Source: Cordylochernes scorpioides (Eukaryota > Arthropoda > Arachnida > Pseudoscorpiones > Chernetidae). Taken from it: a DNA stretch of 64,000 nucleotides. Under the pieces are notes generated by a model. The model was given only the letters and a program-made list of their open reading frames with translations. It searched no databases and was not told where the DNA came from. The stretch is taken from NCBI GenBank assembly GCA_030710605.1, contig CP092872.1:94080627-94144626 (forward strand), written 5' to 3'. Each line of letters opens with the position of its first letter. Position 1 is the first letter of the stretch. A program made the position numbers and the translations under genes. Shown piece by piece: positions 10,966-22,400 of the stretch.

Positions 10966-11285
10966 GTTTACAGTATGTATGGTGGGGATTCCAGTGTGAT
11001 CTAAAGGTAGGCTTCGTACTCACGGCAATCTAAGCTCAAAATTTTCAGATATTGAGGGGATAAGAAACAACAAAGGTGATTTACCACAGCTAAGATAGGA
11101 TTGGTGCTGAAGGAGTGTTATAAACCGTCCATTTTTGACAGCCACGATCGAATCTCGCACATTAGACACTTTCATTTTTCTGATTAAAAAAATTACTTAA
11201 ATGATACCCGATTCTTGTAAAAGTCTAATCCCACCAGTGAGGGCAGGTAACCAAACTCTCTGGTATACTTGTAAATTTGAGTAAA

Positions 11286-11755
11286 AGTATCATACTCGCC
11301 TGTTCAGTGATTGGTTAACCATGACGTATGTACGAAGGAACGTGTAGCCATTGGACATGCTGGAGGCTGTTGTTGGGTGCTGCGCTGCTTGGAGTATAGG
11401 GGATGTCCATCTATGATTCCCACACACACAAAGCTTTATTAAGACCACCAGTCTTATACAGATTCACCACAGGAAGAAAGGAATCATAGATGGATCTCCC
11501 CTATACTTCAGGCAGCGCAGCACCCAACAACAGCCTCCAAATCCAATGGCCACACGTTCCTTCGTACCTACGTCATGGTTAACCAATCACTGAACAGGCG
11601 AGTATGATATTGTGGTATTGAACGTGTGGCCATTGGACCTGGAGGCTGTTGTTGGGTGCTGCGCTGCCTGGAGTATAGGGGAGCTCTATCTTTGATTCCT
11701 TTCTTCCTGTTGTGAATCTGTATAAGACCGGTGGTGTTAATAAAACTTGTGTGTG
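11286..11755. mobile_element. Three alternating copies of a LINE-3'-end repeat
   Basis: A unit of about 140 bp (marker GGCTGTTGTTGGGTGCTGCGC) is present forward at 11286-11445, reversed at 11446-11607 and forward again at 11620-11755. The outer ends carry the hairpin plus AATAAA plus (GT)n tail typical of the LINE ends here. The result is a large inverted repeat with a third copy in tandem. Confidence 0.75.
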
Positions 11756-12019
11756 TGAGTAAAAATATCAGGTCTCCTGGGAAAGAAAGTATTTGAAAAG
11801 ATATTTATCCCTGAAGATCTGATGGTTTTACTCCATATTGAAACAAGAGATTATTGTACTGACTTGTAAGTTTGGAAAAGTATAAATGGAATAATAAATA
11901 AAATGGTTTCTGAGGATGTGAGTTTCTTGCGTTATTTTATATTTTCTTCTCAATCTTTCGGATTTTATAAATATTTTTATAGATGTGTATGACATTAATG
12001 CTAAAGTGTTGACTTTGCT

Positions 12020-12215
12020 TAGAATTATTAATGAAACTGATTCCAATATTTATTAATTAAACATTATATTTATTGATTTACCAGAGAGAAAGAACAAAAT
12101 ATAAAAGGGAAACTAATATTAAACAAAGGAACTTTTTTTTCTGTTTCGGTTAGCGTCTATTTGCCTGTGAGCTTACACACACTCTGTGGTAACAATTAAT
12201 TAATAATATATACAA
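12020..12215. repeat. Dispersed repeat (copy at 51440-51780)
   Basis: About 180 bp matches 51440-51780, where the copy is interrupted by a MITE. A short related piece (around GTGAGCTCACAC) is at 26430-26480. Class unknown. Confidence 0.65.
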
Positions 12216-12317
12216 CATAAAGTCGTACTACCTTTCAATATTTTATAGATAGGTAGGCGCTTACAGTATAATCAGTCGATAAGACACAATTTGGATTATA
12301 GATTATAAACACAAGGT

Positions 12318-12550
12318 AATAAGACCAAATCCAAATAAATAAATTGTGTGTGACGTTTCAGCGTTGTTACCATCTTCAGACAAAAGTACTGAATGAGAAA
12401 TTTTACCACAGCATGTTGTAACCTTGATAACAGTAACTATTTAAAACATGCTGTTGTAAAATTTCTCATTCAATACTTTTGTCTGAAGATGGTAACAACG
12501 CTATTACCGAAACGTCACAAACTATTTATTTATTTGGATTTGGTCTTATT
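12318..12550. mobile_element. Inverted pair of hammerhead-bearing repeats
   Basis: Two copies of one ~105-bp sequence lie head to head (12318-12430 and 12445-12550); each carries CTGAAGA and GAAACGTCAC. The right copy keeps a complete hammerhead fold; the left has lost part of stem II. Confidence 0.7.
12478..12521 (+). ncRNA. Hammerhead ribozyme candidate
   Basis: The core CTGAAGA (12483-12489) is followed by a stem II with GGTAA/TTACC, GAAA (12509-12512), the dinucleotide CG as a minimal stem III, TC as U-H, and stem I TTTGT/ACAAA directly flanking. Every conserved core base is present. Stem III of one pair could form only as a dimer using the ACGT palindrome, so in-cis activity is doubtful. 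The mirrored relic is at 12345-12384 on the other strand. Confidence 0.6.
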
Positions 12551-13361
12551 ACCTTAAGTAAAACCAGTTGTTTTACTACAAACCATGATAATCATGGGCG
12601 TACATGGAATATGTGTCACTAAGATAGCTATATTGAACATAACTGACGTAAAGAAGGACAGGGTAGGGAAAGTTTTGGTAGCGGGCTGAAGTGTCTGTGA
12701 TTGGAGAGGAGGTAACCCAGCGTGTTATTTGAGGAGGACACTTGATCGCTCCTGGACTGTGTCTCCAGTATCTGCTGCACCATCCACTGTGTGGGGGGGG
12801 GGGGGGGGATAATGGAATCTCAGCGTCCCATGTGGATCGTCGAATGTTGAAGTTATCCAGTAGTGTGCGAGATAAACAGACCCAGTTCAATTCTCTAATA
12901 GAAACCTGCCATTTCTATTTTTGATTTTTTTTATAAAAACAAAAAAAAATTTTTTTTTTCATCGCAGTCAGTAAGTAGAAGTTTGATTTATTTGTGGAAA
13001 GAAACATTCGCGTTGTCTTCATCCGTTATATATAGATGACGCCTTATTGCTTTATAAATGAAATGTACTAAAATGTCAAGAATTGAAGTTGGAACACTCT
13101 CAGATTTAAAAGAAAATGGTATTAATACGTAGTTTTAACAATCAATCCAAGGTTAAGTTTCTTTCACTGGGTTGCTTGTTGATTGTAAAATTATAAGTTA
13201 GGGAATAAACGTTTGTTATAAACATTTGAACATGTTTTTATAATGAAGTCAATCCCCTGGCTTATAATTTAATAATACCAACAAGTATTCCAGGGTATAA
13301 GTGCAAGAAAAGGTATTCAAGTAAGCTATGGACATAAACTTTTAGGACAGTAGAATTACAT
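12551..13361. other. Unassigned DNA
   Basis: No supported gene. A run of about 17 G lies near 12792-12808 inside a more GC-rich patch (12660-12890) with overlapping short ORFs on both strands and no recognisable domains. A CCATGATAATCATGG palindrome near 12583 is shared with the tRNA-type SINE. Confidence 0.4.
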
Positions 13362-13575
13362 ATAAATATTTAAAAATAAAAAGGAGGCATATCCTGACCA
13401 GAAGCACATGTGCTTTTCGGAAGGCAGAGCGCCATCTAGTGGAACAGAAATCAACTAAACATTGATTTAACCTGTTCCCTGATATTTGGCCAATCCAATT
13501 TCGTGATTTATCTTTGCCTTCTGAAAAGCACATGTGCTCCTGGTCAAGATATGCCGCCTTTTTTAATTTTTAATA
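13362..13575. mobile_element. MITE with ~50-bp inverted ends
   Basis: The ends pair AAAAAGGAGGCATATCCTGA and onward (including AGCACATGTGCT, itself palindromic) with the complement at 13516-13572. The interior holds GCGCCATCTAGTGG at 13429-13442. Related fragments are at 14030 and 60745; the interior alone recurs near 44160. Confidence 0.8.
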
Positions 13576-14129
13576 TATCAACACTTGACTTTTTTTTTCT
13601 ATTAATTTTTCATATAAATATTTGTATCGAGCTCTTCCTCAAACAATAAATTTCTACATTGAAGATTTTGAACAAAGGTATGGGCAATTTTGTCTGTCGA
13701 TTCAACAATGGGAGTCTCGTGTCGTCACCGCAGTTAGAATGATGGATAATGGAGATCCCGAGGTGTATGCCATCAACAAAATTGCAGGGAAACACTGAAG
13801 AAATCCTTTCATTGTCAAAAATACAACAGTAATATCAGTTGCGCCACGTAAAATTACTGCATTGTATATCGGCGCCATCTTAACGTAGTGTGTTACGCTT
13901 GAATTGTTTACTTCCAAACATATTCCGATCAGAGATTTTTTTTTCCTTATTGTCGATTCAAATGTTAAAATTATTTAAAGGAAAAGTATGAACAAGCTAG
14001 TCTAAAAATCCCCATATAATATCAAATATTAAAAACAAAAAGGGCATTTCCTTTCCAGGAGCACATGTGCTTTTATACACATTGTCTGTGTTGCTTATAT
14101 TTGCCCAACCTATTTTCTTAATAAATCAA

Positions 14130-14428
14130 GAAACCTCACTTCCATTAATAATTGACAATATGACCCAGAATAAGTATATTGCTACGGCGTTTTATGGTTT
14201 CCACAAGTCCATATCTCAGAAGAAGGCCAAGTGACACTCACTCCTCACTTTCTTACTGCTACTCTTTTTGTGTTGTTTTTCTTGCTTCCCTCTTTCTCTT
14301 TCTTGTTTTTTTTTTCTTCTGTCTATATCGTTATTTCCTTTGTCTCACTGCTTTGTTCTTATGCATACCTCAGGTGAATCTTGTATAGGGTCAGTGACCC
14401 TAAATAAAGGCTTTTTGTTGTTGTTGAT
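14130..14428 (+). mobile_element. LINE 3' end with C-terminal coding relic
   Basis: A reading frame ends in TQNKYIATAFYGFHKSISQ.. and a TGA at 14231-14233. A long pyrimidine-rich 3' UTR follows, then the hairpin AGGGTCAGTGACCCT, AATAAA and a (TTG)n tail. The opposite-strand copy at 58824-59240 has the same C-terminus, same UTR and same tail. Shared coding end, UTR, poly(A) signal and microsatellite tail indicate a 5'-truncated non-LTR retrotransposon. The protein family cannot be named from this short tail, and a retrocopied host mRNA is a weaker alternative. Confidence 0.65.
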
Positions 14429-14439
14429 AAATCAAGAAA

Positions 14440-14728
14440 AGCTATCCACGAACGCGTTATTAATCAAATATGTTTTTAAAAAATACAACATAAAGTTGCG
14501 GGAGGATGAATGCATGTTTTATTATAGTCTGAAAATCGGCCTTTGCCAACTTCACCAGTTTAAACACCTGTTTGATAAATTCTACCGATTTGATAACTTC
14601 TCTCGTAGGATGTTATGGAATCGAAGCCATCCCTGTACTGATGAGGGTCATAACCAGAAACCATGGTATACAGGTTGTTGGCTTTTGTCTGAATCTGCCA
14701 AAACTGGTGTTGTGGCTCATTCTAGTAA
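14440..14728 (+). mobile_element. Hammerhead-bearing repeat (copy of 40145-40320)
   Basis: This block contains the ribozyme at 14624-14684 and a flanking GGTGTTGTGGCTCATT motif shared with 40155 and, more diverged, with 24230 and 46840. Its left end includes AACGCGTT..AGC sequence related to the second hammerhead family (9372, 40432). No reverse transcriptase is visible; probably non-autonomous. Confidence 0.6.
14624..14684 (+). ncRNA. Hammerhead ribozyme, complete fold
   Basis: In order: outer stem I AAGCCA (14624-14629), inner stem I CCTGTA (14632-14637), core CTGATGA (14638-14644), stem II GGT/ACC around CATA, GAAA (14657-14660), palindromic stem III CCATGG (14661-14666), U-H as TA (14667-14668), inner stem I TACAGG (14669-14674) and outer stem I TGGCTT (14679-14684). 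Both parts of stem I pair perfectly and are separated by an internal loop, where natural type-I hammerheads make their tertiary contact. One extra A precedes GAAA. The CCATGG palindrome suggests dimeric cleavage, as described for Penelope-like elements and animal retrozymes. Cleavage is predicted just 5' of TACAGG. Activity is inferred. Confidence 0.85.
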
Positions 14729-14729
14729 A

Positions 14730-14955
14730 ATCACACACACACAAAAGCCTTTATTAAGACACACAGGTCTTACAGAGGATTCTCCTTGGGGTTACAAGAC
14801 GGGGAAACCTATGAAAGTGGGAAATAAAAAATGGAGAAAGATTATATACATATGGTAAATATATACAGATTATAAGAAAGAATAAAAAATAAGAAAAAAA
14901 ATTAGAAATATGGATGGGAGAAGTGGAGAGCGAAAAGAGGAAAGAAAACAGGTAT
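14730..14955 (-). mobile_element. LINE 3' tail (family T1)
   Basis: Starts with a (CA)n tail and CTTTATTAAGAC hairpin (AATAAA on the minus strand), then a body matching 38276-38575 and 47800-48075. Confidence 0.75.
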
Positions 14956-15779
14956 CATTCTAGTAAAAGCTCATTCACCACCAGTAAAGGTTTCTTACCA
15001 GGATGATGAACAGTGAATCGTTCTGATGTATAGTTAAAGGGAGAGGTGCCACTTTTTTTACTTATATAAAAATGTTTATAAAGAAAAATTCAGATTAATA
15101 GTGGTTTTGAAGCTGTAAAGCAATTTAAGAAACAATAACAAAACCTTAGGCAACAATTTTAAAAAATAATAATGGAAAGAGAGACAAATGACAAATAACA
15201 TAGTTTTATTGACATCCCGTCAAAATATAGACAAAAGTGCACAGGAGAGAGAAAAAGCGAGTGAAAAGAGAAAAAAAAAAGATTTTTAAAAAACCTTATC
15301 TATCGATCAAATGTAAACTATTCTTAATTATAATAATTAAAAATAAAATTAAATTGGGGGTAAAATTAAAAAAAAAAAAAGTCACTTCAGTGAATTTATT
15401 TATTGCAAAAAAAAGCGAGAGGGACCTAGGCGCTCGTAAATCAAGGAGCTAACCGTTGGTGGGATCTGAGTGGGTCATCTGAGGCAGCCATCATCAGTAC
15501 GTACAATGTAACAAGGAACTCACGCCGGTCGTGGAAACTGCACCTGTCTGACTTTGGGGCCAAACTCCAATTTTTTAATTCTTTCGGGGCATTGCCCTGA
15601 TTGACCTGTAGGGCACCTTTATTCTTAGCCTTGTTACTGTCTGGAGGAACGTGATTTGCATGACGGTGAAAGACATGTATAGACAAAACTGTAATGAACA
15701 AAAATATATAAAGACTAATTGGCACTTATATGGATGCATCACAAACATGTACACATTTATCAAGACCTTTTGTCTTATG
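14956..15779. other. Unassigned DNA
   Basis: No supported gene. A less AT-rich patch at 15420-15660 contains overlapping short minus-strand ORFs without known domains. An A-rich, low-complexity stretch occupies 15240-15420. Confidence 0.4.
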
Positions 15780-15990
15780 CACTCATGAACAAAACACACA
15801 ACACATGGAAAATCTTTGATATTGCCAGTCGTCTTTTTATTTTTTGAAGGAGACAGAGTCAATTTTGTTCACACTTGGTTATCTCGTGTGTCTTCAATAA
15901 AGATCACTGTAATATCTTTCAGAGTTATTGTATGAATCCAGATATACATGCTAATAGGTACAACTTCCTTATGTTTTGTCCATGAATGTA
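15780..15990 (+). mobile_element. Tc1-like MITE, full length
   Basis: Starts ACTCATGAACAAAACA and ends TTATGTTTTGTCCATGAATG; the body matches the family consensus including the GGAGACAGAG..CAATTTTGTTCACA block. Confidence 0.8.
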
Positions 15991-16305
15991 TGTTTTTCCA
16001 AGAAAATAAATACCTTTGTTTATATATGACCTTCAGTTTTATATTCCGATTCTACGATATCCAACAGCGAGTGAAAAAAAAAAAAAAAAGAGGGGGAGAA
16101 AGAAATTGGAATCTACAAATTTATATGGAAAATATGTAAATTAATATATAGAGAGAGTTATAATGATATTGATATCATGTATATAGGTATTTTCCTGCTC
16201 TTCTCTCTATATTTACAGATTGCGGTAGGTGAAAAATATCAAATTAACAGAATGAAAATAAGTTGATATTATTTACATATATTCAAATAATATATATTTA
16301 CATAT

Positions 16306-16420
16306 TTCCATTGCAGTAAGGACAGGAGAGAAATTGTTTATTTTTAAAAAAGAATCATACGCGTCTATAATAGTTTCGAATTTTGATAACAGATGGCGCG
16401 CTAATGCATCATATTCTATA
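16306..16420 (-). mobile_element. 'CPYC' family MITE end
   Basis: Runs from CATTGCAGTAAGGACAGGAG to a terminal segment with AGATGGCGCGCTAATGCATCA. The same end occurs at 55165-55190. Confidence 0.7.
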
Positions 16421-16475
16421 TGTATATGTAACTAGATATATGACCCACACTCAGCATTTTAATCACTAATAGTAG

Positions 16476-19400
16476 GAAAAAATGAGAGATTTTATCTATG
16501 AAAAACCAGACAAAGGCCTAAATTAGAACCAAAACAAACCACTTTGTAAATAACTGTCTTAGTATCAGAAGATGATGGATTGAAGGACGTATTGAAGACA
16601 CCAGATCAAGAGGATGTACTCCAGGGGAAAATGAGAGATTTTATCTATGAAAAACCAGACAAAGGCCTAAACAAGGGGAAAATGAGAGATTTTATCTATG
16701 AAAAACCAGACAAAGGCCAAAACAAACCACTTTGTAAATAACTGTCTTAGTATCAGAAGATGATGGATTGAAGGACGTATTGAAGACACCAGATCACAAG
16801 AGGATGTACTCCAGGGGAAAATGAGAGATTTTATCTATGAAAAACCAGACAAAGGCCTAAATTAGAACCAAAACAAACCACTTTGTAAATAACTGTCTTA
16901 GTATCAGAAGATGATGGATTGAAGGACGTATTGAAGACACCAGATCACAAGAGGATGTACTCCAGGGGAAAATGAGAGATTTTATCTATGAAAAACCAGA
17001 CAAAGGCCTAAATTAGAACCAAAACAAACCACTTTGTAAATAACTGTCTTAGTATCAGAAGATGATGGATTGAAGGACGTATTGAAGACACCAGATCAAG
17101 AGGATGTACTCCAGGGGAAAATGAGAGATTTTATCTATGAAAAACCAGACAAAGGCCTAAATTAGAACCAAAACAAACCACTTTGTAAATAACTGTCTTA
17201 GTATCAGAAGATGATGGATTGAAGGACGTATTGAAGACACCAGATCACAAGAGGATGTACTCCAGGGGAAAATGAGAGATTTTATCTATGAAAAACCAGA
17301 CAAAGGCCTAAATTAGAACCAAAACAAACCACTTTGTAAATAACTGTCTTAGTATCAGAAGATGATGGATTGAAGGACGTATTGAAGACACCAGATCAAG
17401 AGGATGTACTCCAGGGGAAAATGAGAGATTTTATCTATGAAAAACCAGACAAAGGCCTAAATTAGAACCAAAACAAACCACTTTGTAAATAACTGTCTTA
17501 GTATCAGAAGATGATGGATTGAAGGACGTATTGAAGATACCAGATCAAGAGGATGTACTCCAGGGGAAAATGAGAGATTTTATCTATGAAAAACCAGACA
17601 AAGGCCTAAATTAGAACCAAAACAAACCACTTTGTAAATAACTGTCTTAGTATCAGAAGATGATGGATTGAAGGACGTATTGAAGACACCAGATCAAGAG
17701 GATGTACTCCAGGGGAAAATGAGAGATTTTATCTATGAAAAACCAGACAAAGGCCTAAATTAGAACCAAAACAAACCACTTTGTAAATAACTGTCTTAGT
17801 ATCAGAAGATGATGGATTGAAGGACGTATTGAAGACACCAGATCAAGAGGATGTACTCCAGGGGAAAATGAGAGATTTTATCTATGAAAAACCAGACAAA
17901 GGCCTAAATTAGAACCAAAACAAACCACTTTGTAAATAACTGTCTTGGTATCAGAAGATGATGGATTGAAGGACGTATTGAAGACACCAGATCAAGAGGA
18001 TGTACTCCAGGGGAAAATGAGAGATTTTATCTATGAAAAACCAGACAAAGGCCTAAATTAGAACCAAAACAAACCACTTTGTAAATAACTGTCTTAGTAT
18101 CAGAAGATGATGGATTGAAGGACGTATTGAAGACACCAGATCAAGAGGATGTACTCCAGGGGAAAATGAGAGATTTTATCTATGAAAAACCAGACAAAGG
18201 CCTAAACAAGGGGAAAATGAGAGATTTTATCTATGAAAAACCAGACAAAGGCCAAAACAAACCACTTTGTAAATAACTGTCTTAGTATCAGAAGATGATG
18301 GATTGAAGGACGTATTGAAGACACCAGATCACAAGAGGATGTACTCCAGGGGAAAATGAGAGATTTTATCTATGAAAAACCAGACAAAGGCCTAAATTAG
18401 AACCAAAACAAACCACTTTGTAAATAACTGTCTTAGTATCAGAAGATGATGGATTGAAGGACGTATTGAAGACACCAGATCACAAGAGGATGTACTCCAG
18501 GGGAAAATGAGAGATTTTATCTATGAAAAACCAGACAAAGGCCTAAATTAGAACCAAAACAAACCACTTTGTAAATAACTGTCTTAGTATCAGAAGATGA
18601 TGGATTGAAGGACGTATTGAAGACACCAGATCAAGAGGATGTACTCCAGGGGAAAATGAGAGATTTTATCTATGAAAAACCAGACAAAGGCCTAAATTAG
18701 AACCAAAACAAACCACTTTGTAAATAACTGTCTTAGTATCAGAAGATGATGGATTGAAGGACGTATTGAAGACACCAGATCACAAGAGGATGTACTCCAG
18801 GGGAAAATGAGAGATTTTATCTATGAAAAACCAGACAAAGGCCTAAATTAGAACCAAAACAAACCACTTTGTAAATAACTGTCTTAGTATCAGAAGATGA
18901 TGGATTGAAGGACGTATTGAAGACACCAGATCAAGAGGATGTACTCCAGGGGAAAATGAGAGATTTTATCTATGAAAAACCAGACAAAGGCCTAAATTAG
19001 AACCAAAACAAACCACTTTGTAAATAACTGTCTTAGTATCAGAAGATGATGGATTGAAGGACGTATTGAAGATACCAGATCAAGAGGATGTACTCCAGGG
19101 GAAAATGAGAGATTTTATCTATGAAAAACCAGACAAAGGCCTAAATTAGAACCAAAACAAACCACTTTGTAAATAACTGTCTTAGTATCAGAAGATGATG
19201 GATTGAAGGACGTATTGAAGACACCAGATCAAGAGGATGTACTCCAGGGGAAAATGAGAGATTTTATCTATGAAAAACCAGACAAAGGCCTAAATTAGAA
19301 CCAAAACAAACCACTTTGTAAATAACTGTCTTAGTATCAGAAGATGATGGATTGAAGGACGTATTGAAGACACCAGATCAAGAGGATGTACTCCAGGGGA

Positions 19401-22400
19401 AAATGAGAGATTTTATCTATGAAAAACCAGACAAAGGCCTAAATTAGAACCAAAACAAACCACTTTGTAAATAACTGTCTTGGTATCAGAAGATGATGGA
19501 TTGAAGGACGTATTGAAGACACCAGATCAAGAGGATGTACTCCAGGGGAAAATGAGAGATTTTATCTATGAAAAACCAGACAAAGGCCTAAATTAGAACC
19601 AAAACAAACCACTTTGTAAATAACTGTCTTAGTATCAGAAGATGATGGATTGAAGGACGTATTGAAGACACCAGATCAAGAGGATGTACTCCAGGGGAAA
19701 ATGAGAGATTTTATCTATGAAAAACCAGACAAAGGCCTAAATTAGAACCAAAACAAACCACTTTGTAAATAACTGTCTTAGTATCAGAAGATGATGGATT
19801 GAAGGACGTATTGAAGACACCAGATCAAGAGGATGTACTCCAGGGGAAAATGAGAGATTTTATCTATGAAAAACCAGACAAAGGCCTAAATTAGAACCAA
19901 AACAAACCACTTTGTAAATAACTGTCTTAGTATCAGAAGATGATGGATTGAAGGACGTATTGAAGACACCAGATCAAGAGGATGTACTCCAGGGGAAAAT
20001 GAGAGATTTTATCTATGAAAAACCAGACAAAGGCCTAAATTAGAACCAAAACAAACCACTTTGTAAATAACTGTCTTAGTATCAGAAGATGATGGATTGA
20101 AGGACGTATTGAAGACACCAGATCAAGAGGATGTACTCCAGGGGAAAATGAGAGATTTTATCTATGAAAAACCAGACAAAGGCCTAAATTAGAACCAAAA
20201 CAAACCACTTTGTAAATAACTGTCTTAGTATCAGAAGATGATGGATTGAAGGACGTATTGAAGACACCAGATCAAGAGGATGTACTCCAGGGGAAAATGA
20301 GAGATTTTATCTATGAAAAACCAGACAAAGGCCTAAATTAGAACCAAAACAAACCACTTTGTAAATAACTGTCTTAGTATCAGAAGATGATGGATTGAAG
20401 GACGTATTGAAGACACCAGATCAAGAGGATGTACTCCAGGGGAAAATGAGAGATTTTATCTATGAAAAACCAGACAAAGGCCTAAATTAGAACCAAAACA
20501 AACCACTTTGTAAATAACTGTCTTAGTATCAGAAGATGATGGATTGAAGGACGTATTGAAGACACCAGATCAAGAGGATGTACTCCAGGGGAAAATGAGA
20601 GATTTTATCTATGAAAAACCAGACAAAGGCCTAAATTAGAACCAAAACAAACCACTTTGTAAATAACTGTCTTAGTATCAGAAGATGATGGATTGAAGGA
20701 CGTATTGAAGACACCAGATCAAGAGGATGTACTCCAGGGGAAAATGAGAGATTTTATCTATGAAAAACCAGACAAAGGCCTAAATTAGAACCAAAACAAA
20801 CCACTTTGTAAATAACTGTCTTAGTATCAGAAGATGATGGATTGAAGGACGTATTGAAGACACCAGATCAAGAGGATGTACTCCAGGGGAAAATGAGAGA
20901 TTTTATCTATGAAAAACCAGACAAAGGCCTAAATTAGAACCAAAACAAACCACTTTGTAAATAACTGTCTTAGTATCAGAAGATGATGGATTGAAGGACG
21001 TATTGAAGACACCAGATCAAGAGGATGTACTCCAGGGGAAAATGAGAGATTTTATCTATGAAAAACCAGACAAAGGCCTAAATTAGAACCAAAACAAACC
21101 ACTTTGTAAATAACTGTCTTAGTATCAGAAGATGATGGATTGAAGGACGTATTGAAGACACCAGATCAAGAGGATGTACTCCAGGGGAAAATGAGAGATT
21201 TTATCTATGAAAAACCAGACAAAGGCCTAAATTAGAACCAAAACAAACCACTTTGTAAATAACTGTCTTAGTATCAGAAGATGATGGATTGAAGGACGTA
21301 TTGAAGACACCAGATCAAGAGGATGTACTCCAGGGGAAAATGAGAGATTTTATCTATGAAAAACCAGACAAAGGCCTAAATTAGAACCAAAACAAACCAC
21401 TTTGTAAATAACTGTCTTAGTATCAGAAGATGATGGATTGAAGGACGTATTGAAGACACCAGATCAAGAGGATGTACTCCAGGGGAAAATGAGAGATTTT
21501 ATCTATGAAAAACCAGACAAAGGCCTAAATTAGAACCAAAACAAACCACTTTGTAAATAACTGTCTTAGTATCAGAAGATGATGGATTGAAGGACGTATT
21601 GAAGACACCAGATCAAGAGGATGTACTCCAGGGGAAAATGAGAGATTTTATCTATGAAAAACCAGACAAAGGCCTAAATTAGAACCAAAACAAACCACTT
21701 TGTAAATAACTGTCTTAGTATCAGAAGATGATGGATTGAAGGACGTATTGAAGACACCAGATCAAGAGGATGTACTCCAGGGGAAAATGAGAGATTTTAT
21801 CTATGAAAAACCAGACAAAGGCCTAAATTAGAACCAAAACAAACCACTTTGTAAATAACTGTCTTAGTATCAGAAGATGATGGATTGAAGGACGTATTGA
21901 AGACACCAGATCAAGAGGATGTACTCCAGGGGAAAATGAGAGATTTTATCTATGAAAAACCAGACAAAGGCCTAAATTAGAACCAAAACAAACCACTTTG
22001 TAAATAACTGTCTTAGTATCAGAAGATGATGGATTGTAAATAACTGTCTTAGTATCAGAAGATGATGGATTGAAGGACGTATTGAAGACACCAGATCAAG
22101 AGGATGTACTCCAGGGGAAAAATGAGAGATTTTATCTATGAAAAACCAGACAAAGGCCCTAAATTAGAACCAAAACAAACCACTTTGTAAATAACTGTCT
22201 TAGTATCAGAAGATGATGGATTGAAGGACGTATTGAAGACACCAGATCAAGAGGATGTACTCCAGGGGAAAATGAGAGATTTTATCTATGAAAAACCAGA
22301 CAAAGGCTCTAAATTAGAACCAAAACAAACCACTTTGTAAATAACTGTCTTAGTATCAGAAGATGATGGTTTGAAGGACGTATTGAAGATACCAGATCAA

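Noticed and set aside
14268-14858. 196-codon plus-strand ORF
   Set aside because: It runs through a LINE 3' UTR, a hammerhead ribozyme and another LINE tail in the wrong direction, so it is fortuitous.
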